The position numbers were made by a program, and so were the translations under genes. The notes under the pieces were generated by a model that did not search any database, was not told the origin of the DNA, and saw only the letters and a program-made list of their open reading frames with translations. Shown piece by piece: positions 1-5,297 of a stretch of 7,159 bases of DNA; the first letter of the stretch is position 1, and each line of letters starts with the position of its first letter. Source of the stretch: Puniceicoccales bacterium (GTDB lineage Bacteria; Verrucomicrobiota; Verrucomicrobiia; Opitutales; LL51); assembly GCA_031267435.1 (NCBI GenBank), contig JAIRZB010000106.1, positions 1 through 7,159 of the forward strand, written 5' to 3'.

Positions 1-18
1 GCCCGGGGTACCGGCCGT

Positions 19-134
19 ATCCAGGTCCAGGGGATGGATCCCCTGGCAAGGGGTTGCAAGGGGAAGGATTCCCCTTGCCCTGGCGGGGATTCTAAGGGCG
101 CGCAGCCCTTAGGGGGTTGCAAGGGGAAAGATAC
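19..134 (+). repeat. Left terminal multi-hairpin repeat (inverted copy of the right end)
   Basis: This GC-rich block contains three perfect hairpins in a row. H1 at 27-46 has a 9-bp stem (CCAGGGGAT and its complement) around GG. H2 at 57-77 has a 9-bp stem (CAAGGGGAA) with loop GGA. H3 at 92-112 has an 8-bp stem (CTAAGGGC) with loop GCGCA. A 16-base direct repeat, GGGGTTGCAAGGGGAA, occurs at 50-65 and 113-128, so a fourth module starts after H3 but stops after one arm. Positions 19-114 match the reverse complement of 7062-7158 apart from two substitutions and one single-base indel. Bases 1-18 (with GGGGTACCGG) may be another cut module. No transposase is present, so this is best described as a dispersed non-coding palindromic element. 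Open reading frames through it are repeat artefacts. Confidence 0.9.
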
Positions 135-169
135 TTCACCTGCTTATCTTACTTTTCCTAAAAAAATGC

Positions 170-199
170 TTGACGTAATAATTTTTCTTAGATCATTAA
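170..199 (+). promoter_or_regulatory. Candidate promoter for the leader peptide and permease
   Basis: TTGACG at 170-175 matches five of six bases of the sigma-70 -35 consensus and lies in AT-rich DNA just after the repeat. No good -10 box follows. GATCAT at 191-196 (15-base spacer) or CATTAA at 194-199 (18-base spacer) are the best placed. Initiation around 203-207 would give a transcript carrying the leader peptide start at 212. A stronger-looking TATATT at 234-239 would start RNA inside the leader peptide and lacks a -35 partner. The position is sensible but the -10 is weak. Confidence 0.3.
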
Positions 200-211
200 G
201 CTATCTTGAAA

Positions 212-262
212 ATGAAACGAAAATTCAGTTTTGTATATTACTACGGCAAGATGCCGTGGTAG
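212..262 (+). CDS. Aromatic-rich regulatory leader peptide (16 aa)
   Basis: The short frame ATG 212 to TAG 260-262 encodes MKRKFSFVYYYGKMPW. Of 16 residues, two are Phe, three are consecutive Tyr (codons 236-244) and the last is Trp. It has the length and basic start typical of attenuation leader peptides and lies 99 bases upstream of an aromatic amino-acid permease gene. The Tyr codons overlap the 5' arm of an RNA hairpin (241-248) and the Trp and stop codons overlap or follow its 3' arm (252-259), which is the relation seen in trpL/pheL-type leaders. The bases before its ATG (TTGAAAATG) resemble those before argS (TTGAAAAATG). I infer that it senses charged tRNA, most likely tRNA-Tyr, by ribosome stalling and has no function as a protein. 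A chance frame is possible, but the aromatic bias and the match to the structures argue against it. Confidence 0.72.
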   Translation: MKRKFSFVYYYGKMPW

Positions 263-312
263 GTTGAGGTATTTCGCTTCCAGATCTGCGGCAAATGCTG
301 CGGATTTTTTTT
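241..312 (+). promoter_or_regulatory. Transcription attenuator of the aromatic permease (1:2 / 2:3 / 3:4 pairings)
   Basis: Three competing pairings can be drawn by hand. Pairing 1:2 joins 241-248 with 252-259 (8 bp, one G-U, loop AGA). Pairing 2:3 joins 252-259 with 286-293 (8 bp, two G-U). Pairing 3:4 joins 284-292 with 297-305 (9 bp, two G-U) and is followed by eight T. Segment 2 pairs completely with either 1 or 3, and segment 3 is nearly the whole 5' arm of the terminator, so 2:3 excludes 3:4. By analogy with trp and phe attenuators, a ribosome stalled on the Tyr codons (236-244) would block segment 1, let 2:3 form and permit transcription of the permease. A ribosome reaching the UAG at 260 would cover segment 2 and let the terminator form. 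The mechanism is inferred; the pairings are seen directly. No T-box consensus is present. Confidence 0.7.
284..312 (+). terminator. Intrinsic terminator in the permease leader
   Basis: A 9-bp stem, ATCTGCGGC (284-292) with GCTGCGGAT (297-305), including two G-U pairs and the loop AAAT, is followed without a gap by a T tract at 305-312. It points along the plus strand and lies 49 bases before the permease ATG. With no real gene between the repeat and this point except the leader peptide, it is best read as the attenuator's terminator and not the end of an upstream gene, although a lost upstream gene beyond the repeat cannot be excluded. Confidence 0.75.
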
Positions 313-361
313 ATTTGTAGTGTTTGCTGCGATCCAAGAAAAAAAAAAGAAAGTAAATATT

Positions 362-1444
362 ATGAATAAAAAATTAGTTCAAATTGTATCGTTTATCGCT
401 GGAAACGCAATCGGTGCCGGCGTTCTCGGGTTACCCGTAGCACTGGGAGGTGTCGGACTTTGGCCAGCTTTGATCGCCATACTTATCCTCTACGGAGCAA
501 CGCTGTATACAGGACATGTGCTAGCAAACTTCGTTCTTGAAACGCGTTCATTCGATTTGCCATCCCTATTTCGAAAAACATTGGGAAAGTCCGGTGCAAC
601 GATCTTCTGTTTGGCATACTTCACGCTGTTTTTTTGTCTACTCGTAGCCTACTGGACCGGATTGGGAAGTCTTCCCGTCTCCTGCCGCGAATGCCTTCTC
701 TTCGTTGTTGTCTTTCTACTCATTCGAGGATTTCGTTCCATCGGTCCATTTAATGCACTGCTGACGGGAGGATTTATTGTCGCCTTCGCCGTATTAGTTT
801 TTCTCATGTTGCGCATAAACAATGGAACGGCGATGGGGATCGGTGATTTGACGACTTTAAATCGCTCCCTGTCGGTCATTTTGTGCAGCTATGGCTTCCA
901 CGCGGCAATTCCTTTCGTCTGCCAACAATTAGATTTTAATAAGAATTTAATAAAAAAAGCAATTACCTGGGGAACACTTTTCCCATTTTTTTTCAATGTA
1001 ATTATTCTTTTTGTCAGTTTTCGAGCACTCAGTGGTGAGGAATTGAAAGAAGGATTGGCTCGTGGACTACCCGTTTTTGCTCTTTTATGCGAAAAGGAAG
1101 GCATGCAATTGTGTGCCCAATGGGGGCAAATTTTTTCGTTCTTTGCAATCGTTACGTCCCTAATTGGCGTTTCTTTGACCATGGGCAATGCGCTTCAGGA
1201 TTGTTTTTCTGGAAAATTGATGAAAAATTTCCACATCATCGTCACCGTTGGGCTACCCTTTGCGGTTTCTGTTTATAGTCCTTCCCTTTTTATCCGTACA
1301 TTGGAATTCGCAGGGGGAATATTTCTCAATATTATCGCAGGTATTTTACCGCTCATTTCGAAAATCAAAGGTAAAACAGCTCAACCTTTGGACTTCCTAT
1401 TGCTTGCTGGATTTTTATACGTTCTCATTATGACCATTTTATGA
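362..1444 (+). CDS. tyrP: Aromatic amino-acid (tyrosine/tryptophan) permease, HAAAP family
   Basis: A 360-residue inner-membrane transporter predicted to import an aromatic amino acid with a co-transported ion. The start of TM1 carries the family's glycine-rich unwound segment, GNAIGAGVLGLPVALGG (residues 14-30), with the GAG-x-LGLP signature of the Trp/Tyr permease branch of the APC superfamily. About eleven hydrophobic segments follow, including the SYGFH-x(3)-P block in the middle of the protein. The length is a little under the roughly 400 usual for E. coli TyrP/Mtr and close to chlamydial TyrP-like proteins. I chose ATG 362: the frame is open to a GTG at 320, but that start would add a charged stretch (EKKKK) and lie too close to the terminator. 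A weak purine stretch AAGAAAG at 347-353 could serve as ribosome site. The leader with three Tyr codons points to tyrosine as substrate or regulator; tryptophan or phenylalanine remain possible. No terminator is visible before the converging tRNA. Confidence 0.85.
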   Translation: MNKKLVQIVSFIAGNAIGAGVLGLPVALGGVGLWPALIAILILYGATLYTGHVLANFVLETRSFDLPSLFRKTLGKSGATIFCLAYFTLFFCLLVAYWTGLGSLPVSCRECLLFVVVFLLIRGFRSIGPFNALLTGGFIVAFAVLVFLMLRINNGTAMGIGDLTTLNRSLSVILCSYGFHAAIPFVCQQLDFNKNLIKKAITWGTLFPFFFNVIILFVSFRALSGEELKEGLARGLPVFALLCEKEGMQLCAQWGQIFSFFAIVTSLIGVSLTMGNALQDCFSGKLMKNFHIIVTVGLPFAVSVYSPSLFIRTLEFAGGIFLNIIAGILPLISKIKGKTAQPLDFLLLAGFLYVLIMTIL

Positions 1445-1461
1445 CTGCAAAAATCTACCAT

Positions 1462-1538
<77 letters not shown>

Positions 1539-1559
1539 TAAAGTTCCAGCAACGGTGTC

Positions 1560-1590
1560 ACTATGCTCGGGCTTCATGGATGGAAATCAA
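1560..1590 (-). promoter_or_regulatory. Candidate promoter of tRNA-Val
   Basis: On the minus strand, TTGATT (plus positions 1585-1590) and CATAGT (1560-1565) are separated by 19 bases, and CATAGT lies 21 bases before the tRNA 5' end. Each box matches four of six sigma-70 consensus bases and the spacer is long, so this is plausible by position only. Confidence 0.28.
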
Positions 1591-1630
1591 GCGCGAAGTT
1601 GAACTTTTTAAAGTGCGATTCGGGGCGACC

Positions 1631-1707
1631 TGGCAAAAGCTGCGCGCGAAGCACGGGACGAAGTCCCGTACTTCCCAAGGGGTCGGAGACCCCTTGAGCT
1701 TTTGCCG
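1631..1707. repeat. Cruciform (three-way) palindromic element
   Basis: An outer 10-bp perfect stem, GGCAAAAGCT (1632-1641) with AGCTTTTGCC (1697-1706), plus a G-T pair at 1631/1707, encloses two perfect hairpins. The first, 1653-1669, has stem ACGGGAC and loop GAA. The second, 1676-1696, has the 9-bp stem CAAGGGGTC and loop GGA. The second is a sister of hairpin H2 in the terminal repeats: the outer seven pairs and the GGA loop are identical, and the two inner pairs differ in a compensated way. The element fills the space between the divergent tRNA and lptD. It leaves 84 bases before the lptD start, where TTGTCA at 1752-1757 resembles a -35 box without a good -10. Reading frames through it on both strands look like artefacts of the palindromes. 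Confidence 0.85.
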
Positions 1708-1791
1708 CCCAACGTCGGTTACAACCGCACCAACTTCCTTAAACAAAAAGATTGTCAACGTTCCCAAAATCCAAAGCTCCATGGATTCAGC

Positions 1792-3348
1792 GTGGAAGCG
1801 TTAAAAAAATCGGTCATCCTTATATTTTTTAGTTATTTTTTTGCGGCATTCGGTGACAATTCCAAGGGAATTAGAATTGATATTGGTGGCATAAAAATTG
1901 GTGCGGACCATCTAATCTTCAAGGACCCACTGGCGCATGTTTCTGGAAATGTCCGCATTACCAGCGATGATTTTTACGGCCGATGTGAAGCTCTCGACTA
2001 CGACGGCAAAGATATCCATGCCTACGACATTGACATCGCCACGAACCGGGGTTATGCGTCGGCCAAAAAAGCCTCTTTTACGCAGGAACGGATCGTATTA
2101 GAGGATGCGGATATAGGGCTTAACGCTGGAACAGGCAGCACCATTCCACACATGAAAACGAAGCGTATGATTTACGATCGTCAAAGACGGAAAGGTACTG
2201 CGCAATTGGCCTACCTAAAAATTGGAAACATACCGATGATCGTACCACCCATAACCGTTGGGGATTGGATTCGCTCCATTGACATGCATTTAAATGCGGG
2301 ACACACTTCAAGACTAGGCGGGTATTTTCACAGTGAAATTCTATACAATATTTACAAAGATCTTCGCCTAGGGGCTCTATTGAACGCTTACACGAAACGA
2401 GGCGTGCTCATTGGCCCTGTCATAAAGATCGATAGTGAAGGAGAATCGATTAGTTCGCATTTGAAATTACGGACAGGACATATTGCGGATCGTGGAGATC
2501 GGAGCAATCGAGGCGAAGACATCGATGGGACACCGATTGAAAAAAAGCGCTGGTTCATTGACGCGAAACAGAATCATCATTTCGGTCAAAATATCGATGT
2601 TTTATCTAGTTTTTTATTGGCAAGTGATGGAAAAATTATGGATGACTTTCGTCTAGGTGGAACGGAAGATTCGGATATCCGTGATTCCTTTAGCGAACTC
2701 GATTACCGCGGAGAGAAAGATTTGCTGACGTTATTCACACGTATAAAAATGAATCGTTATCAAGATTTTTCGCAGCAAATTCCTTCCATTCGTTTTGAGC
2801 GCTTTCCCCAAGAAATTTTCGATTCAGGAATTTACTACTTCGGCCACATTGATTTTACGCGACAAAAATCCACGCAGAAAAATTTAACGATTTCCGGACA
2901 GCGAGAAGCGATGGAGTTGAATCGGATCGACAGCTATTGGGGTATTAATCGTCCGATGGAGTTAGACAATGGCATTCACTTCACACCGTTGTCAGGCGGG
3001 AAGTGGGTACATTACTGTGGCGGACGAGATCAATTTTTAGGCGAGTTTGGCTTTGATTCCGATGTAAATTTTTATGCACTTTACCCCGAATCGACACCAT
3101 GGTTGAAGGCAAAGGAATGGAAACACATCATTCGCCCGACCATAAAATATCGCTATCTTTCCCCGATAGGCAAGTACGGGAAAAACGGAATTGATCGGCC
3201 ACCCAAAAGTGATTTCTTTCCGGTGCTTGACCTAGCAGAAATGCGAAATATGGATGATTTACTGGGACAAAGTATTTTGCGATTAGGACTAGAAAATGAT
3301 TTCTTTGCTAAGAATGAAAAAATAAAATTCGGCAAATTGCTTCGTTAG
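1792..3348 (+). CDS. lptD: LPS-assembly outer-membrane protein LptD, N-terminal part (frameshifted)
   Basis: LptD is the outer-membrane beta-barrel that, with LptE, inserts lipopolysaccharide into the outer leaflet. This frame gives 518 residues. The GTG at 1792 is chosen because it places a signal peptide at the start: MEALKKSVILIFFSYFFAAFG, two lysines then a hydrophobic run, with cleavage likely near residue 21. The in-frame region upstream to 1702 has no ATG and runs into the repeat. Residues about 25-115 look like the periplasmic OstA-type beta-jellyroll (KDPLAHVSGNVRI). After a linker with IGNIPMIVPPITVG, the barrel begins (TKRGVLIGPVIKI, then a QQIPSIRFERFP segment typical of LptD strands). 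The frame ends prematurely at TAG 3346-3348 with FGKLLR, and the barrel continues in another frame. No Shine-Dalgarno is evident. The family assignment rests on overall pattern in a divergent protein. Confidence 0.75.
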   Translation: MEALKKSVILIFFSYFFAAFGDNSKGIRIDIGGIKIGADHLIFKDPLAHVSGNVRITSDDFYGRCEALDYDGKDIHAYDIDIATNRGYASAKKASFTQERIVLEDADIGLNAGTGSTIPHMKTKRMIYDRQRRKGTAQLAYLKIGNIPMIVPPITVGDWIRSIDMHLNAGHTSRLGGYFHSEILYNIYKDLRLGALLNAYTKRGVLIGPVIKIDSEGESISSHLKLRTGHIADRGDRSNRGEDIDGTPIEKKRWFIDAKQNHHFGQNIDVLSSFLLASDGKIMDDFRLGGTEDSDIRDSFSELDYRGEKDLLTLFTRIKMNRYQDFSQQIPSIRFERFPQEIFDSGIYYFGHIDFTRQKSTQKNLTISGQREAMELNRIDSYWGINRPMELDNGIHFTPLSGGKWVHYCGGRDQFLGEFGFDSDVNFYALYPESTPWLKAKEWKHIIRPTIKYRYLSPIGKYGKNGIDRPPKSDFFPVLDLAEMRNMDDLLGQSILRLGLENDFFAKNEKIKFGKLLR

Positions 3349-3362
3349 ATTTTTACCAAGAT

Positions 3363-3821
3363 TTGCGCCTAAAGCGTTGCTACGACGCGAGCGACGGGCA
3401 GCGTCAAATGGAAAAATTTTTATCCGATTTTTATATATTTTCCGAATTAAGCCCCCGTCGCTGGCTAAATTTATGTCTTTACTCCCGATTGGACTGGGAG
3501 CATTTTTCGATTCGAGCAGTCAATGCGGAAACAAATTTTTTGAGTGGTGATTTATGGGAATTAGGATTACGGACAAAATTCGTAAGACATCGCATAGATC
3601 AATTCGGTATCAATTTTTATTTTCGATTTGATGAGGTTTCACGGCTTGGTCTTGAAACTCAAATCGATGGGAAAAGCGGTAAATTTTTAGCAACAAAAAT
3701 TAGCTATACAATGCGTTGGGACAGCGTCTGGGATGTGAAACTTTTTTGTAAAATCAAAAACCATTCCAGCCGCGATAGTCGTTTTCAACCGGGATTCTCG
3801 ATCAATTTAATCAACTGGTAA
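3363..3821 (+). CDS. lptD: LptD, C-terminal barrel part (continuation after frameshift)
   Basis: This frame is open from 3318 and continues the LptD barrel. If one A is added to the A run at 3317-3322, the preceding frame reads on through KNKIRQIASLDFYQDLRLKR into this segment, and one 676-residue protein results from GTG 1792 to TAA 3819-3821. The segment shows alternating polar/hydrophobic strands (LNLCLYSRLDWEHFSI, FGINFYFRFDEVS, KISYTMRWDSVWDVKLFCKI) and ends in INLINW. A C-terminal aromatic residue is the usual BAM-recognition end of outer-membrane barrels, so the C terminus appears authentic. The TTG at 3363 is only the first formal start codon after the break and is unlikely to be used. 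The stop overlaps the miaA start by one base (TAATG). Strand preservation after the break argues for a recent or artefactual frameshift. Confidence 0.75.
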   Translation: MRLKRCYDASDGQRQMEKFLSDFYIFSELSPRRWLNLCLYSRLDWEHFSIRAVNAETNFLSGDLWELGLRTKFVRHRIDQFGINFYFRFDEVSRLGLETQIDGKSGKFLATKISYTMRWDSVWDVKLFCKIKNHSSRDSRFQPGFSINLINW

Positions 3822-4759
3822 TGGCATGCAAATTATGGTTTTTGACGGGATGTACGGCGGTGGGGAAAACGGCATTATCACTGGAATTGGCGCATTTGCT
3901 CGACGCTGAAATTTTGTCCTGCGACTCGGTACAAGTTTACCGTGGGGCGGATATCGGTTCGGCAAAAATAAAACCCGAAGCAATGGCCAATATTCCGCAT
4001 CACGGCATAGATTTATGCGCCCCGGATGAAACCTTCAACATTGATCGATACGCAAAGTATGCGCAATCAGTTGTCGATCAAGTGCAAAAAAAAAATAAAA
4101 ATCTTCTCGTTGTCGGTGGAACTGGATTTTACTTAAAGTCTTTTTTTACGCATGCTATCGATACCATTATAGTACCTGAAAGCGTTCGTATGGAAACACA
4201 ATTATTCTATGAAAATTTTGGTTTAGCGGCGTTGCAGCGGGCAATTGAAAATTACGGCTCCGTTGATTTAAACGCCTCCGATTGGCATAATCCACGCCGC
4301 CTGGTCAATATTTTGGCAAAGCAAAGGGTAACCGGTTGGGATCAAGCTACATTGAAACGAAAATTTTACCAGAACATCGGTCCATTTTACACATTTTTCC
4401 GAAAAGTCATTCTCCTGGAACGCCATCCGACATCGCTAAACGATAGAATAGAACGGCGCGTGGTGGAAATGTTTCGGATGGGATTGATTGAAGAAGTAAG
4501 AAATCTTAAAAATATGTGCCCTCCTTTGGCCAATGCGATCGGTTATCGCGAGGTAAAGGCCTATCTGGATGACGGTGAAAAAATGACCCAAAAAGAGCTA
4601 AAAATAGCGATAACGGAAGCTACGCGTCGACTGGTCAAAAAACAAAGAACATGGTTTCGGCGGCAGATCCCCATCGACTTTTGCATCAATTTGGATGCGT
4701 ATTCTTTTAATGAAAGTTTTGACTTTATTGCCACATTTTGTAGGAACTATGGCCCATGA
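3821..4759 (+). CDS. miaA: tRNA dimethylallyltransferase MiaA
   Basis: MiaA transfers the dimethylallyl group of DMAPP to N6 of A37 in tRNAs that read codons beginning with U. The 312-residue length matches the family (about 300-320). Visible motifs are the P-loop GCTAVGKT (residues 10-17), DSVQVY (35-40) with the catalytic Asp35, PHHGID (59-64) and GGTGFYLK (99-106). ANAIGYREV (237-245) and the C-terminal basic block RRLVKKQRTWFRRQ (269-282) contact tRNA in known structures. The P-loop has Cys where most homologues have Pro; Lys16 and Thr17 are kept. A run of nine A at 4086-4094 is crossed in frame. The ATG overlaps the lptD stop (TAATG), and the TGA overlaps the next gene's ATG, indicating translational coupling within one operon. 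Confidence 0.95.
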   Translation: MACKLWFLTGCTAVGKTALSLELAHLLDAEILSCDSVQVYRGADIGSAKIKPEAMANIPHHGIDLCAPDETFNIDRYAKYAQSVVDQVQKKNKNLLVVGGTGFYLKSFFTHAIDTIIVPESVRMETQLFYENFGLAALQRAIENYGSVDLNASDWHNPRRLVNILAKQRVTGWDQATLKRKFYQNIGPFYTFFRKVILLERHPTSLNDRIERRVVEMFRMGLIEEVRNLKNMCPPLANAIGYREVKAYLDDGEKMTQKELKIAITEATRRLVKKQRTWFRRQIPIDFCINLDAYSFNESFDFIATFCRNYGP

Positions 4760-5289
4760 ACCTAAAGCTTGCAGAATTTTTAGTTGGCCTTACTGGGGTG
4801 TTTTGCGGCAGTTCGTTGGTATTTCGAACAAAGCACAGTGAATATGTTTTACGAAAATTTCTTCGTTCGGAAATTGCAGGTACGGTGATATTTTTACTAT
4901 CAGGAACTTGGTTTTTAGGCCATGTTCTGACGCTTGGCGAATCTGATTTCGGGGAGTATAAGTATTTCTTTTTTGTTTTCTTTTTAACAGTTATTCTGAT
5001 CACATTGGTAAAAATTCGCGATTTCTTATCCGTTCGCGGTGGAGCCATTTTGGCACTGCTAACCGCCAATGAGTTGCTTAAGGCGGCATACATGAAGCCC
5101 CAAGGATCACGACTAATTCTCGTTACCTTCATCTACGCCATGATTATCGCGGGAATGATCTTTGGCGGTTGGCCCTACAAGGGACGCGATTTTGTTGATT
5201 TTCTTTTCTCACACCCAACGCGTCCGTGCCTATTCGGATTGCTAACGACCTGTTGTGGTATTCTTACGCTAACAACTTTATTTTGGTAA
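4756..5289 (+). CDS. Small multi-pass membrane protein of unknown function
   Basis: A 177-residue protein I cannot assign to a named family. Hydrophobic segments lie at about residues 4-22, 40-60, 68-86, 120-138 and 157-176, with a less hydrophobic amphipathic stretch at 92-110, so four to five membrane spans are likely. Charged loops include RTKHSEYVLRKFLRSE (24-39) and the block FLSVRGGAILALL (90-102); a WPYKGRDF motif follows the fourth segment. There is no signal-peptide cleavage site and no catalytic motif. The start ATG overlaps the miaA stop (ATGA), and the stop is 8 bases before argS, so it is co-transcribed with translation genes and lptD. Base composition resembles its neighbours, with no sign of recent transfer. 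A role in the envelope would fit lptD, but nothing in the sequence proves it. Confidence 0.85.
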   Translation: MNLKLAEFLVGLTGVFCGSSLVFRTKHSEYVLRKFLRSEIAGTVIFLLSGTWFLGHVLTLGESDFGEYKYFFFVFFLTVILITLVKIRDFLSVRGGAILALLTANELLKAAYMKPQGSRLILVTFIYAMIIAGMIFGGWPYKGRDFVDFLFSHPTRPCLFGLLTTCCGILTLTTLFW

Positions 5290-5297
5290 TTTGAAAA

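Noticed and set aside
27..128. CRISPR array
   Set aside because: The modules differ from each other and lack regular unique spacers and cas genes.
34..267. 77-codon plus-strand reading frame across the left repeat
   Set aside because: Its first 40 or so residues are a translation of the palindromic modules, including a repeated GCKGKD from the direct repeat. The rest overlaps the leader peptide in another frame, and no homology is recognisable.
200..312. T-box riboswitch upstream of the permease
   Set aside because: The conserved T-box bulge sequence (AGGGTGGNACCGCG) is absent, and the leader is too short; ribosome-mediated attenuation fits better.
320..361. Upstream GTG start for the permease, adding 14 residues
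   Set aside because: The added piece is charged and low-complexity, the GTG is only eight bases after the terminator T tract, and ATG 362 begins exactly at the family N terminus.
649..1188. Minus-strand frames inside the permease gene
   Set aside because: They are shadows of a clearly coding plus-strand frame, with no start context or recognisable protein.
1752..1780. Promoter for lptD starting from TTGTCA
   Set aside because: The -35 box is good, but no acceptable -10 lies 16-18 bases downstream, so I did not list it as a feature.
1561..1804. Two reading frames of about 74 codons on opposite strands around the cruciform
   Set aside because: Palindromic DNA opens frames on both strands. 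They contradict each other, overlap the lptD start and have no recognisable domain.
4725..5132. 135-codon minus-strand frame opposite the small membrane protein
   Set aside because: The plus-strand gene is membrane-like and couples to both neighbours; the antisense frame is basic, low-complexity and has no operon context.
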